Shown here: one piece after another, positions 8,924 to 19,400 of the stretch
Position numbering within the stretch: the stretch's first letter is position 1
How the letters are laid out: every line of letters starts with the position of its first letter
Notes under the pieces: generated by a model
The model's database searches: none
The model's input: the letters and a program-made list of their open reading frames with translations, nothing else
Told to the model about the DNA's origin: nothing
NCBI RefSeq assembly: GCF_029893235.1
Contig: NZ_JARXWE010000002.1
Coordinates: forward strand, 62,001-126,000
Reading direction: 5' to 3'
Source of the DNA: Dysgonomonas sp. PH5-45
GTDB taxonomy: Bacteria; Bacteroidota; Bacteroidia; Bacteroidales; Dysgonomonadaceae
Length of the DNA: 64,000 bases
Position numbers and translations under genes: made by a program

Positions 8924-8959
8924 ATGAAATATAAAATAATATACCTCACGTTATTATGA
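8924..8959 (+). other. Short leader ORF, decayed copy of the upstream gene's start
   Basis: ATG plus 10 codons (MKYKIIYLTLL) and TGA, whose TGA overlaps the ATG of the following gene (ATGA at 8956-8959). The DNA matches the start of the remnant gene at 8406 at about 27 of 32 positions. It may be a fossil start codon region rather than a functional leader; the overlap would nevertheless allow translational coupling. Confidence 0.5.
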
Positions 8960-10272
8960 TTCATAAATTGAGAGTAATTATATCTTTTTTTTGTCTTATG
9001 GGAATGATGTCTTGCTCTTTTATCTCAGCGCAAATTAAGAGTGAAAAATATATCGTTTTATTTGAAAAAAAAGCTTATACCAAAAGTGACAAATATAATT
9101 CGGGTTCTTTTCTGTATGCTGACAGAGTTACAGATATAAGCTCATTTAAAGGTATCCCCCAAGCCGATGCCATAGCTGTTTATGTGCTTTTAGCAAATCC
9201 AACGCTACCAGATGGGTTGAAAAATGCCGACGAAAATAAAATACACTTGTGCATAAGCCTCGATAAGAAAGAGGGAACTAAATCAATAATAGCAGACTGT
9301 AACGGCAATAAAAAATTTTCGGACGAGAAAGTATATACATTTTCTTTGAAAGATTATAACATTCCTCCCTTCTCGGAAGAACAGGAACAGTTATGTATTC
9401 GCTTTTCGGTTAATTCTTTTAGGTATGAGCCGGCGACAGGCTTTACTCCAACAGAGGTATATCTGTACATAAACCCTTTTTATCATGATTTGGGAGACAA
9501 GGAAAATTATCTCACTGAGGATGATTATTATCTTGATTTTTTAATAGCATCGAATAATTATATGAAAGGTTCTGTTAGCATAAATGACAGATTAGTAGAT
9601 ATCTATGAGGGAAAAAGCGGAAGGGATATAACCGTTTCTCATCTTGATAAAAAAATGTCGAAGTTTAGATTTGTGAGCCAAGAACATCTGTTGGGTGAGC
9701 CATTATTAGAAAAAAAGATAGGTGATACTCTTTCTGTGAACAACAGAATGGTATTTTTAGAATCTATTGTAGGTAATAATCTCTATTTGGAAGACCTCGG
9801 AGCGTTGACCGACAGTAGCCGTGTAGGGAGTTGTCTGCCTGTGTTATATTCAAATTCATTATCAACAGGCAAGCCGCTATGTTTGAACGATTTGATGAAA
9901 GATAAATATGTTTTTATTGATTTTTGGGGCAGTTGGTGTGGTCCATGTATAGAATCATTGCCAGAAATAAAAGAACTATACGATAAGATAAAAGGCAGAG
10001 AAGATGTTTTGATTATAGGAATTGCTTTGGAAAATGAAAAAGACATCGAAAAGCTGCAAGGTATCATTGAGCAGGAAAATGTAAGATGGCCGAATGTTTG
10101 GAACAGTTATTCAACTGTAAAAAACCTGGAGTCTGTTCACGGAAAACTGAAAATGGAAACTTTTCCCACTTATATGCTTATTGATAAACAGGGTAAAATA
10201 GTTTATAGAGAGGGGTCGTCTTTCAAAACAAAGGAGGCGATAAATGTCTTTTTGAAATTAATAAAACTTTAA
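8956..10272 (+). CDS. Exported TlpA-like thioredoxin-domain protein
   Basis: 438 residues. Seen: an N-terminal signal peptide (hydrophobic to about residue 26, ending FISAQ; a Cys in GMMSCSF makes a lipoprotein possible), a long beta-rich N-terminal region of unknown family, and a C-terminal TlpA/AhpC-type thioredoxin domain with DFWGSWCGPC (C328, C331) and the cis-Pro motif ETFPTYMLID. Likely a periplasmic or envelope thiol-disulfide oxidoreductase; partner unknown. The ATG overlaps the stop of an 11-codon leader ORF at 8924-8959. The next gene starts 4 bp after its stop, so they form an operon. Confidence 0.85.
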   Translation: MIHKLRVIISFFCLMGMMSCSFISAQIKSEKYIVLFEKKAYTKSDKYNSGSFLYADRVTDISSFKGIPQADAIAVYVLLANPTLPDGLKNADENKIHLCISLDKKEGTKSIIADCNGNKKFSDEKVYTFSLKDYNIPPFSEEQEQLCIRFSVNSFRYEPATGFTPTEVYLYINPFYHDLGDKENYLTEDDYYLDFLIASNNYMKGSVSINDRLVDIYEGKSGRDITVSHLDKKMSKFRFVSQEHLLGEPLLEKKIGDTLSVNNRMVFLESIVGNNLYLEDLGALTDSSRVGSCLPVLYSNSLSTGKPLCLNDLMKDKYVFIDFWGSWCGPCIESLPEIKELYDKIKGREDVLIIGIALENEKDIEKLQGIIEQENVRWPNVWNSYSTVKNLESVHGKLKMETFPTYMLIDKQGKIVYREGSSFKTKEAINVFLKLIKL

Positions 10273-10276
10273 ATTT

Positions 10277-11818
10277 ATGAATAAAAAGAATTACTTAAGA
10301 ATAGCGACACTATTGAGTGTTTTGTTGGTAACTTTCTCTTTAAATGCCAAAGACTCGTTGCCTGTACCTCAAATAAAATCGGGAACGGCTAAGGTTACAG
10401 GAACTATAATTGATAAATATGGTAAAGCGAATATAAGTGATGAGGTGTTTTTTGCTGTATATCATCCAATTACTGCTGAAATATTGATGCTTACGACTCA
10501 AATAAAGGAAGATAATTCATTCAGTATTGAAGTGCCTATTGAAACTGATTATGCAATATCTTTTCTTAGCATTAACGATGAGTGTAGTTCTCTTATGGTT
10601 GGTGTGACTCGTGATGAAACTACGAACCTAACCATTATTTATGATGAAGCAGGAAAGAAACAAATAAAAACTGATGGATTCACCCTTTTTTCGTCTTACG
10701 ACATAGTAAATTCAGCAGATGTAATGAATGATATGATGGAAGGCAATCATCCTTATAGAGAAGTGGCACCGGAAGAAAAACTTTATGAAAAAAGCCTGGA
10801 TTATTATGTGGAATTATCAAAAAAAATGCTGAAACATAGGGAAGAAATAGCTGATAGTGATACCTCTTTGTCAGAGCGGGCAAAACAAATACTAAAAAAT
10901 GAATTTAAACTTTTTCTTATAAATAATCAGTTTTTTCCTTATAAAGAATCGATGGCAATCAATTATTCAAACACAAACCCGGAAAAGAATGAAGATGATT
11001 TCCCAAACTTTATTGAACCTGAAATATCTTACTATTCGTTCCTAAAAGATATGAACTTGAATGATACACTGTTGTTATATACTAGCGAATATTTTAAACT
11101 TTTTCAGAATATATTAGAGAACGAAACCTTGAATGTCTCTCCTATCGATGATATACCAATAGAGACATGGCTTCGTTCAGCAAAGGCAATACTGACCGAT
11201 TTGGTGGGTTTCGATGACGGAATATTTTACGATGTTCTGATAGCCAATGCTTATGCTCAGCAACTAAATAACAGATTAAGGCCGCTGTCAGGAAAACAAA
11301 TTGAAAATATAGAAGCTTACTTCGGAAAAGGTGAGATAGCCCGAATTTTATTAAATAAAAATGAAGAAGTAAAGCAACTATCAGCCACCAAGGGTAATCC
11401 TGTTGTTAATAAAACACCGGATGTGCCGAAAGAAAAAGTAATGGAGGCAATCATTTCGAAATACAAAGGTAAGGTTGTAATTGTTGATTTTTGGGCAACA
11501 TGGTGCGGTCCATGCCTAAGAGCAATGGAAGAAATGAGAGGATTAAAATCGGATCTGAAAGATAAAGAAATTGTTTTTGTATATATGACCAACGAATCTT
11601 CCCCTCAAAATATCTGGACTCAAAGAGTAGAAGGCATTGGCGGTGAGCATTACTATCTCACAAAAGAAGAGTGGAAATATATAACAAACACTTTGGACTT
11701 TTCGGAGATTCCTACTTATTTGTTGTACGACAAGGACGGAAAACTAAAACAAAAGCAGTCAAGTTTTCCGGGTTCGGAACAAATGCAGGAATGGATTGAT
11801 GAGCTTCTGTCTGAGTAG
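10277..11818 (+). CDS. Exported TlpA-like thioredoxin-domain protein
   Basis: 513 residues. Signal peptide ending LNAKD (about residue 25); a N-terminal beta domain (residues about 35-125) resembling the regulatory-like beta-sandwich found before TlpA domains in Bacteroidetes; a helical middle; and a C-terminal thioredoxin domain with DFWATWCGPC (C410, C413) and EIPTYLLYD. Probably an envelope disulfide oxidoreductase working with the protein encoded just upstream; only 4 bp separate the genes. A bidirectional terminator follows. Confidence 0.85.
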   Translation: MNKKNYLRIATLLSVLLVTFSLNAKDSLPVPQIKSGTAKVTGTIIDKYGKANISDEVFFAVYHPITAEILMLTTQIKEDNSFSIEVPIETDYAISFLSINDECSSLMVGVTRDETTNLTIIYDEAGKKQIKTDGFTLFSSYDIVNSADVMNDMMEGNHPYREVAPEEKLYEKSLDYYVELSKKMLKHREEIADSDTSLSERAKQILKNEFKLFLINNQFFPYKESMAINYSNTNPEKNEDDFPNFIEPEISYYSFLKDMNLNDTLLLYTSEYFKLFQNILENETLNVSPIDDIPIETWLRSAKAILTDLVGFDDGIFYDVLIANAYAQQLNNRLRPLSGKQIENIEAYFGKGEIARILLNKNEEVKQLSATKGNPVVNKTPDVPKEKVMEAIISKYKGKVVIVDFWATWCGPCLRAMEEMRGLKSDLKDKEIVFVYMTNESSPQNIWTQRVEGIGGEHYYLTKEEWKYITNTLDFSEIPTYLLYDKDGKLKQKQSSFPGSEQMQEWIDELLSE

Positions 11819-11834
11819 TAAAAAAAGATCAACC

Positions 11835-11886
11835 AAAAAATAAACTGTATATTTCCACTACGAGAAGATATACAGTTTATTTTTTA
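11835..11886. terminator. Bidirectional terminator between convergent genes
   Basis: AAAAAATAAACTGTATAT and its complement ATATACAGTTTATTTTTT enclose a 15-base loop. A-run and T-run on the two sides allow use by the TlpA operon (plus) and pruA (minus, stop at 11900). Confidence 0.85.
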
Positions 11887-11899
11887 TTAGCTTCGATTA

Positions 11900-13537
11900 T
11901 TACTTCTTATCCGGATCAAGGAACGGATATCTGTAATCGGTTGCCGGAACAAGCGTTTCTTTGATACAACGCGGGCTTACCCAGCGATATAGGTTAAGAG
12001 CGCTTCCTGCCTTATCGTTCGTACCAGATGCTCTTGCACCGCCAAATGGTTGATTTCCAACAACGGCTCCCGTTGGTTTATCGTTGATGTAGAAGTTACC
12101 GGCAGCATACCTCAATGCTTCGAAAGCTTCGATTGCGGCATAACGGTCGCGAGCAAAGATAGAACCTGTTAAAGCATATGCTGATGTTTGGTCGCATAGA
12201 CACAAGGTTTCGCTATACTTTTTGTCTTCGTACACGTAAACTGTGATTACAGGTCCAAACAATTCCAAAGACATTGTTTCGTAATCAGGAGTTTTGGCTT
12301 CAATCAGAGTCGGTTCAATAAAGTACCCTACCGATTTATCATAATTCCCACCGAATACGATTTCCGCATCTTTCGAGTCTTTAGCCCTGTCTATATATTT
12401 TGTTATTGTATTGAATGCTTTTTCGTCAATAACGGCATTCATAAAATTGGTGAAGTCGCGCACGTCTCCCATTTTGAGAGTTTTCATCATTACTGCAATT
12501 TCCTTCACTGTATTTTCCCAAATCGATTTGGGAACATATGCCCGTGAAGCAGCCGAACATTTTTGTCCCTGATATTCGAATGCTCCCCGCACTATTGCAA
12601 CCGCAAGCTCTTTTGGGTCGGCCGATTCATGAGCAAAAATAAAGTCTTTTCCACCTGTTTCACCCACTATTTTGGGATATGTTTTATACTTATCCACATT
12701 GTTGGCTATGGTTTTCCAGAACGCATTGAAGGTAGACGTACTTCCGGTAAAGTGTACACCGGCAAAATCGGGAGAAGCAAAAACAGTATCGCTAATCACT
12801 GCACCGCTACCCGGAAGGAAGTTGATAACTCCATCTGGCAACCCTGCTTCCTTAAATATCTCCATCAGGTAATAGTTAGAAAGGATAGCTGTTGTTGCAG
12901 GTTTCCATATCGTAACATTTCCCATCAGCACTGGCGATATATTGAGGTTACATGCTATGGCCGTAAAGTTGAACGGAGATATGGCATATACAAAACCTTC
13001 TAACGGACGGTATTCCAGCCTGTTAATTACAGAATTATCCGATAATGGTTGCTCGGCGTATATTTGAGAGGCATAGTATGCGTTGAACCGAAGGAAGTCG
13101 ATAGCCTCACATGGAGTATCAATCTCGGCTTGGTAAGGGTTTTTGCCCTGCCCCAGCATGGTTGCCGCGCTTATTACATATCTATATTTTTTAGACAGCA
13201 GCTCGGCAATTTTCATCATGATAGAACAACGTTCCACCCATGGTGTGTTTTCCCATTGTTTTTTAGCATTCATTGCCGCATCAATGGCCATTTTCACCTC
13301 TTTTTCGGTTACCATGTGATAAGTTGCCAATACATGACCATGTTCTGTTGGCATTACCACTTTCCCCATTTTACCGGTTTTAACGGCTTTACCACCAATA
13401 ATGAGTGGTATTTCGATGGTTTTGTTATACTGTCTCTTTAACTCTTCTTGCAGAAGTTTTCTTTCTGGAGTGCCCGGAGCGTACGAATTGACAGGCTCAT
13501 TCTGGGGTTCCCTGAATTGGAAAATAGCATTGTTCAT
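11900..13537 (-). CDS. pruA: 1-pyrroline-5-carboxylate dehydrogenase
   Basis: Oxidises glutamate-5-semialdehyde (P5C) to glutamate with NAD+, the last step of proline and arginine degradation. 545 residues, normal for the stand-alone P5CDH type. Aldehyde dehydrogenase motifs seen: ISPFNFTAIA, GSGAVISDTV, HFTGSTSTF, catalytic-site region VGETGGKDFIF (Glu) and GQKCSAASR (Cys nucleophile), plus LFGPVITVYVY. No proline dehydrogenase domain is fused and putA/rocD are not adjacent. Monocistronic. Confidence 0.93.
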   Translation of the reverse strand: MNNAIFQFREPQNEPVNSYAPGTPERKLLQEELKRQYNKTIEIPLIIGGKAVKTGKMGKVVMPTEHGHVLATYHMVTEKEVKMAIDAAMNAKKQWENTPWVERCSIMMKIAELLSKKYRYVISAATMLGQGKNPYQAEIDTPCEAIDFLRFNAYYASQIYAEQPLSDNSVINRLEYRPLEGFVYAISPFNFTAIACNLNISPVLMGNVTIWKPATTAILSNYYLMEIFKEAGLPDGVINFLPGSGAVISDTVFASPDFAGVHFTGSTSTFNAFWKTIANNVDKYKTYPKIVGETGGKDFIFAHESADPKELAVAIVRGAFEYQGQKCSAASRAYVPKSIWENTVKEIAVMMKTLKMGDVRDFTNFMNAVIDEKAFNTITKYIDRAKDSKDAEIVFGGNYDKSVGYFIEPTLIEAKTPDYETMSLELFGPVITVYVYEDKKYSETLCLCDQTSAYALTGSIFARDRYAAIEAFEALRYAAGNFYINDKPTGAVVGNQPFGGARASGTNDKAGSALNLYRWVSPRCIKETLVPATDYRYPFLDPDKK

Positions 13538-13633
13538 GATTCTTAAATGATATTTATTGTTCGTTTATAATATATATGAATAACGTAAAGGTACTTAAAA
13601 ATATTTTATGACAAACTTCATAAAAAGAATCTT

Positions 13634-14545
13634 CTATACCTGCAACTTCCCTACAAGGTTTTTTATATCAGAAATATTATGACGTTCCAGATAATCGGCA
13701 ATTCCATCAACTACCTTTACGGATATGGTTGGGTCTACAAAGTTATATGTACCTATCTGGATGGCAGTTGCTCCGGCAAGGATAAACTCCACAGCGTCTT
13801 GCCACGATGAAATCCCCCCCATTCCTATAATCGGAATCTTTACGGCATTATATGTTTGCCAAACCATTCTCAGAGCAACAGGTTTTACGCATGGCCCGGA
13901 AAGCCCTCCTGTAATGGTCGATAGTATAGGTTTTCTTTTTTCTACGTCGATGGCCATGCCTAAAAGTGTATTGATAAGCGACAGCGAATCAGCACCTTCG
14001 GCTTCTACGGCTTTTGCTATCTCTGTTATGTCCGTAACATTGGGCGATAGTTTGACAATCAGTGTTTTATGATATACTTTTCTGACAGCCCTAACAACCT
14101 GAGCAGCCGAAGAGGTTGAAGTACCAAAGGCCATTCCTCCCTCCTTAACGTTTGGGCATGAAATATTCAGCTCAATAGCCGGAATTTTTTCTATATCCGC
14201 CAGCCGGGCAGCGCATTCGGCGTAATCTTCAACAGTAGAGCCGGATACATTTACAATAATATTAGTATCAATATCTTTTATTTCGGGATAAATATCAGAA
14301 ATGAAATAATCGACACCTTTATTCTGAAGTCCTACGGCATTGAGCATACCGGCAGCAGTTTCGGCCATACGTGGATAAGGATTTCCTTGCCTGTTGTGCA
14401 GGGTTGTTCCCTTTACACAGATTCCTCCAAGTCGGGAAAGATCTATAAAGTCGGCAAATTCTTTTCCATAACCAAATGTGCCCGATGCTGTCATTACGGG
14501 GTTTTTCAGAGCCAGACTGCCTATATTTACTTTTAGCTTATCCAT
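13634..14545 (-). CDS. pyrD: Dihydroorotate dehydrogenase B, catalytic subunit
   Basis: FMN enzyme that oxidises dihydroorotate to orotate in pyrimidine synthesis. 303 residues, class 1B length. Motifs: [13 protein letters not shown] near the start, [13 protein letters not shown] carrying the active-site Cys, [34 protein letters not shown] and [11 protein letters not shown] for FMN phosphate. The start overlaps the 3' end of pyrK by 13 bp, consistent with coupled synthesis of the PyrD-PyrK heterotetramer. Confidence 0.96.
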   Translation of the reverse strand: MDKLKVNIGSLALKNPVMTASGTFGYGKEFADFIDLSRLGGICVKGTTLHNRQGNPYPRMAETAAGMLNAVGLQNKGVDYFISDIYPEIKDIDTNIIVNVSGSTVEDYAECAARLADIEKIPAIELNISCPNVKEGGMAFGTSTSSAAQVVRAVRKVYHKTLIVKLSPNVTDITEIAKAVEAEGADSLSLINTLLGMAIDVEKRKPILSTITGGLSGPCVKPVALRMVWQTYNAVKIPIIGMGGISSWQDAVEFILAGATAIQIGTYNFVDPTISVKVVDGIADYLERHNISDIKNLVGKLQV

Positions 14546-15315
14546 TTTAAATCTTTTATATTAAATACCGGTCCTTCCGTACATACACAAACATTTCCGT
14601 TGTGCTTAGTGTCTTCAACACAACACAAACATACACCAAAACCACAAGCCATTGTGTTTTCGAGCGAAACTTCGCACTCTATTTGGTTTTTGTGTGCATA
14701 ATTGGCAACAGCCATCATCATTGGCTTGGGGCCACAGGTGTACACTCTATCAAATTTTATATTTTCGAGTATCGAATGATTAGTAACAAAACCTTTCTGG
14801 CCATGGCTTCCATCTTCAGTTGTTGTGTACACTTGGCCATATTGGGCAAAATCGTCTAATTGCAAAAGATCTTTAGATGAACGGGCGCCCAACAGAAACT
14901 TAGGGTTAAATCCACTCTCTTTCAGTATAGCACCCAAGTACAACATTGGGGCTGTACCTACCCCACCGCCCACAAGCAGAAGTTCTTGCTGATGTTTTTC
15001 GGGAGTGGAAAACTGGTTTCCAAGAGGTAAAAGCAAATTAACAATAGTGCCTGTTTTATATTCCGACATTTTTCGTGTCCCGTCTCCTACAACTTGTACC
15101 AAAAGCCATAATTCATTTTTCAGTTTATCAACGAAGTTAACCGAAATAGGTCGTCGTAAAAATGTGGTTGGTGAATCGACTACACGTATCTCAACAAATT
15201 GACCGGGATACATTTCGGGCAGAACCGACTTGTCAGGAGTAGAAAGTTTTAGAAGGCAATAATTCTGATTCAGTTTATTATTTTCAACTACAACCAAATC
15301 AAGCATTTTTTTCAT
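14533..15315 (-). CDS. pyrK: Dihydroorotate dehydrogenase B, electron transfer subunit
   Basis: FAD and 2Fe-2S subunit that passes electrons from PyrD to NAD+. 260 residues. Seen: FAD-binding RRPISVNF (about residue 55), NAD-binding [21 protein letters not shown], and a C-terminal cysteine cluster CGFGVCLCC...CVC typical of the PyrK iron-sulfur site. First gene of the pyrK-pyrD operon. A -7 box TAACTTTG (plus strand 15347-15354) lies 31 bp upstream. Confidence 0.95.
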   Translation of the reverse strand: MKKMLDLVVVENNKLNQNYCLLKLSTPDKSVLPEMYPGQFVEIRVVDSPTTFLRRPISVNFVDKLKNELWLLVQVVGDGTRKMSEYKTGTIVNLLLPLGNQFSTPEKHQQELLLVGGGVGTAPMLYLGAILKESGFNPKFLLGARSSKDLLQLDDFAQYGQVYTTTEDGSHGQKGFVTNHSILENIKFDRVYTCGPKPMMMAVANYAHKNQIECEVSLENTMACGFGVCLCCVEDTKHNGNVCVCTEGPVFNIKDLKWIS

Positions 15316-15346
15316 ATTAACACAAAGTTTCTTTATTGATATGATA

Positions 15347-15354
15347 CAAAGTTA
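15347..15354 (-). promoter_or_regulatory. -7 promoter element of pyrK-pyrD
   Basis: CAAAGTTA on the plus strand is TAACTTTG on the minus strand, matching TAnnTTTG. No clear -33 TTTG at the standard distance. Confidence 0.5.
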
Positions 15355-15410
15355 ATGAAAACTTATCTTATTCAGAAAAATCAAGAAAACTAATCCGCGC
15401 GTTAATTTAT

Positions 15411-15899
15411 TCATGCATTAAATGTCTCGAAGGTATTGTCGGTATAGTAAATGATTATTTGCTTTATTTTTTTTACAGGAGCTTCTTTGTATATAATACG
15501 CTCATTTAGTGTCTGTTTATCGTTATTTATAGCTGAGTTAAGTATGTTTTCCTTATCATTTTTACTTTCAGCATGTAGATTATCCCTGTATTTCTGATTC
15601 TCGGACGGTAAATTTTGAGAAAAAAGGTCAGGCAACCCTCCGTTTTGATTTTTTGCGTCTTCCGGTTGCTCGTTGTCTTCTCCTCCATTCAAATACATTG
15701 CCCCCTCGCCCATAAGCAACCATGTTGAATTTATTTGTGGCATCTTTTTCAAGATTCGGGTAATAACATCCAAACTCGGTTTATTACGCCCATTCAATAT
15801 ATGAGAGATAACCGCACGCCCTATTGACAAATTGTCAGCAAAACGGGCTGGGGTTAATTCTTCCGTTTCCATTATCTTTTTTATACGTTCTGCTATCAT
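15411..15899 (-). CDS. XRE-family helix-turn-helix regulator
   Basis: 162 residues from the ATG at 15897-15899. The frame extends 16 codons upstream, but this ATG gives the expected start MIAERIKKIM of the domain and lies properly downstream of the promoter at 15935-15966. HTH_3 domain at residues 1-65 (ARFADNLSIGRAVISHILNG), then a charged low-complexity linker rich in N, E and K, and a short C-terminal segment ending IIYYTDNTFETFNA. Ligand and targets are unknown. Such regulators are common beside mobile or stress genes; the nearest gene upstream is the helicase, separated by about 560 bp. Confidence 0.85.
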   Translation of the reverse strand: MIAERIKKIMETEELTPARFADNLSIGRAVISHILNGRNKPSLDVITRILKKMPQINSTWLLMGEGAMYLNGGEDNEQPEDAKNQNGGLPDLFSQNLPSENQKYRDNLHAESKNDKENILNSAINNDKQTLNERIIYKEAPVKKIKQIIIYYTDNTFETFNA

Positions 15900-15934
15900 C
15901 AGATATTGTTTACATAAATAAATCGAATAGAAAA

Positions 15935-15966
15935 CAAAAGTAATCAAAATGATTTACATCCACAAA
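15935..15966 (-). promoter_or_regulatory. Promoter of the XRE regulator
   Basis: Minus strand: -7 box TACTTTTG (plus 15935-15942) and -33 TTTG (plus 15963-15966) with 20 bp between them, a full match to the Bacteroidetes consensus. Confidence 0.7.
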
Positions 15967-15993
15967 TAAACAATTGTTACCACGAGTGGATGT
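15956..15993. promoter_or_regulatory. Possible operator of the XRE regulator
   Basis: Perfect inverted half-sites ACATCCAC (15956-15963) and GTGGATGT (15986-15993) separated by 22 bp; the left half abuts the -33 box. A reasonable but untested autoregulatory site. Confidence 0.4.
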
Positions 15994-16458
15994 GTGAATT
16001 TACAAATAAACACCAGATTTCCCAAAAAGGTAATAAACAAGCATAATAACGATAAATTACGACTTTATATTTATCGTATATAATATTAAATTACAGGTAT
16101 TTATATGGTATTAGTTTTCAATATTAAAAACACATTTTTATATATTTTATCGTTTTTGCGATAAGTATATAATTTAAAACTTCATATAATTGATTTAATT
16201 TACTGATATACAGTATTATGGCGTCATACGTATTAAGCTTATGAGTTATTTACATCTGAATAATATTCAATTGTGAGATCCCTGACTGTTCTCATAAAAT
16301 ATTTGTATTTATTTGTATATAGTGTAACAATGTGATTTTACTTATGTTTTATTATTTACAAAAGTTACCATAGGTAGAAATGTAAATTGACGGTATTTTT
16401 CCCTTAAAATGAAATTTATAGGATATGTGTAATTTAATATTTGAAAAGGAGGATTTTT
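15994..16458. other. AT-rich intergenic region
   Basis: Very AT-rich stretch between the helicase stop and the XRE upstream region. No ORF above about 40 codons looks coding, and I see no RNA gene or strong hairpin. Confidence 0.5.
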
Positions 16459-19400
16459 TTAACCATTTATATGCTGCAAAAGCTCTCTATACAGTTTATT
16501 TTGGCTTAAAATGTACTGATTGCCTATCAAAAAAAACTGTTGCCGGGCACGGGTAAGAGCAACGTTTAGTTTACGGTCTACTGTTTGGTCGCTATTCATA
16601 TTACAGAAAAAATCTAACTGATAGGGCTTATTTATACAAAACGAAAGGATAATTATGTCCTTTTGGCTGCCTTGATAGCGTTCAACAGTATCAACCATAA
16701 CGTTTTTCAATTCATTAATACCGGTTTCGGCCAATTTATGTTTGATTAAAGCTATCTGGTTGCGATATGGAGTTATTATACCCAGAGTTTTTTCTGTATC
16801 AAAAACCAAATTATTTTCATTATATAGACTAATAATGGCTTTTGATAGCTCTACTACATAATAAGCTTCTTTGGAGTTTGTTTTATCGTTCAATATCTGA
16901 TCGTTCGAAAAACCTGTATCAACAAAAGCTAACCTGTTATTTCTAACCAAATGCTCAAAATTGCAGTTTTTGTTACTTATATTGTATTGTAACAGGTTCT
17001 TTTGCCATTTATTTGCTATGGATAACTTGCTGTTGTAGAAATATTTATTGGGAAATTCAGCAATAACTTCGTGCATTCGTCCCTGATATACCAAAGTGTC
17101 GTAGGCTTGTTGCCAATTATTCAATTTACAAAGCCTGTATAACCGTTCAAAAAAAGATTCGGAACAATTGTATAACCCAATGTTATTCAGAAGAGGATCT
17201 TTTACTTCCGACTTAGCCTGATTTTGTAGGGTAATGGTCGACAGTTGCTTATGATCGCCTATCAGAATAAATTTATTTACATTTGTCAACAACCCAACTA
17301 TTTGTGGTTCAAGTATCTGTGAGGCTTCATCTACAATTGCAAGGTTAAACCTCTTTATATCGAATAATTCCGGTTTACCAACTATTGCGGCTAAAGTTCC
17401 TACAAATATCCGGCAAGAATGGATAATGGTACGCAATTCATCACGCCGTTTCGCTCCATTGCTTATATTTTGCAGTAGTCGATGCCTGTAATTCTCTCCA
17501 CACGACAGTTCCGTACCGATGCGTATATAGTCAGTACATTCACTATCTGCACACCCAAAAGCCTGATTTATAGCCTCACATAGTTCGTCTACGGCTTTGT
17601 TTGTGTATGCTACCACAAGTATATCGTCTTGGGTATTATTGTAATAATGCTCAATCAATCGGCGGGCAAAGATGGAAGTCTTACCAGTGCCGGGAGGCCC
17701 CACAATCAGGAAGTAATCTTTGCTGTTAATTGCTTTATTTATAATGTTATCCTGTTTTTCTTGTGCAGTATTGGCAGTTATATTTTCGGTGGTTGCATCA
17801 TAGACCGAAGGTTCGCATAAGCCCAAAAGTAACTCTCGTTTTTCGGGAGGTGATTGTAGAAACGAAAACAGGCTTCTGTACATACTGTTATAGCTTTGAT
17901 CTAAGCGATCGTGCTCCAGAACCCATGTTGTATACTTTTGTAAAAAGTCTTTGTTCCGTTGTTTGTATCTGAACCTCAATAATATATGATAGGGAGTGAT
18001 TTCTGCAACTGTACCTTTCAGTACTTGATTAGACAAGGCTGAATCATCGTCTTTTTCGTGCGGGTAAACAATGCAGATTTCGCCTTCTCTGAAATTATTG
18101 AATTCGGACGAATCGTGACGCGAGAATAAAATTTTCATATCCCTACCCGAGTCATCTATTTGTTCTATCTTTAAATCGGATATCAAATCGAAGGCCTCGA
18201 GCCGTTCGTCAAATTCTGTATTCCATAAACAAGCGGTCGAAGAGTTTGAACCATATGTGTCGCCTCCAACTTTTTGGATATATAATTCTCTGGATATAAA
18301 CGTAATATATCGAAACAAATAACTCCTTTCTACGGTAGTAAGGTTGTCTATTGTTTTTCCGAAATCTTGTATCTTGTTTACAAAAAAATCCGGTACTTTT
18401 CCGTAATTATCAAGGTTCAATATGTCGGAAAACAATCCGGAAGCTGCGTCTTTTACTCCGGTGTAAAGATCGTGTTCGATTGCTACAATCAGATTGCGCG
18501 TATTTATGATTTCTTTTTCCAGCTGCCTGTATGGAGCCGAAAACCGGAGATTTTCACCCTTATTATCTGCTGCTGAGTAAAGTATGGCTGACATAATGCT
18601 CTGTTCGTCATACCCAAAAACCGATCTGATAATCAACCGGTAAATAGCTGTCTGCACCTCATGGTTTATAGCTACCTTCCCTTTATTGTCCTTTGGGTAT
18701 GGTAAACCGCCCGATTTCAGCTCTATTATTGAGTTTTGACTGTTTTCATCCTCAGATAACTGTAATAGGTCTAAACGTCCTTGAAATCCGTATTTTTCGC
18801 TATAAAACGATGGCTCGAGTGTACATCTGTCCCTGTTTATTTTATTTGCCTTAAAATCTTCTGTAACAACCCTTTTGATATTCTCGAATTGACCTTTTGC
18901 TTTTGCCATAAAAAGCTTAAAATCGGGTACTTGTTTTATCTCATTGCAGCTCGTAAACTCGAACGGTTTTTGTTTGAATGCTTCAAGAAAAACGGTATCG
19001 AATTCCAAATCTTCGGGGCTGTCGGCATAAATAAGTTCATCGAGAAAGAAATTTGCCAAATTTCCGAGTAATATGTGTTGCGAATTGGTTGTCTGTTCAA
19101 ATTTTCGTCTGAAATAGTGCAGATGCGAACTTCCATAGTTTTGAAAACACTCGGCCATAGCCGATGCGTCTACCAGATAATCGGGTTCGAGAACTATAAA
19201 CGAGGGTATATAGCAACCATCTTTGTCTATTTTACTATCCAGAAGGTTCACTTGTGCATCAAGCCAAAGACGAGCTACCGTTTCGCGGAAAGCGTCATTT
19301 ACATCCTTAATGTTATATCTGAACTTTATAACCTCGGCTTCTGCAGTGTTGGCAACACCTTCTATCAGTTCATTTTTATAGTCAACATATGTTATTTGTA

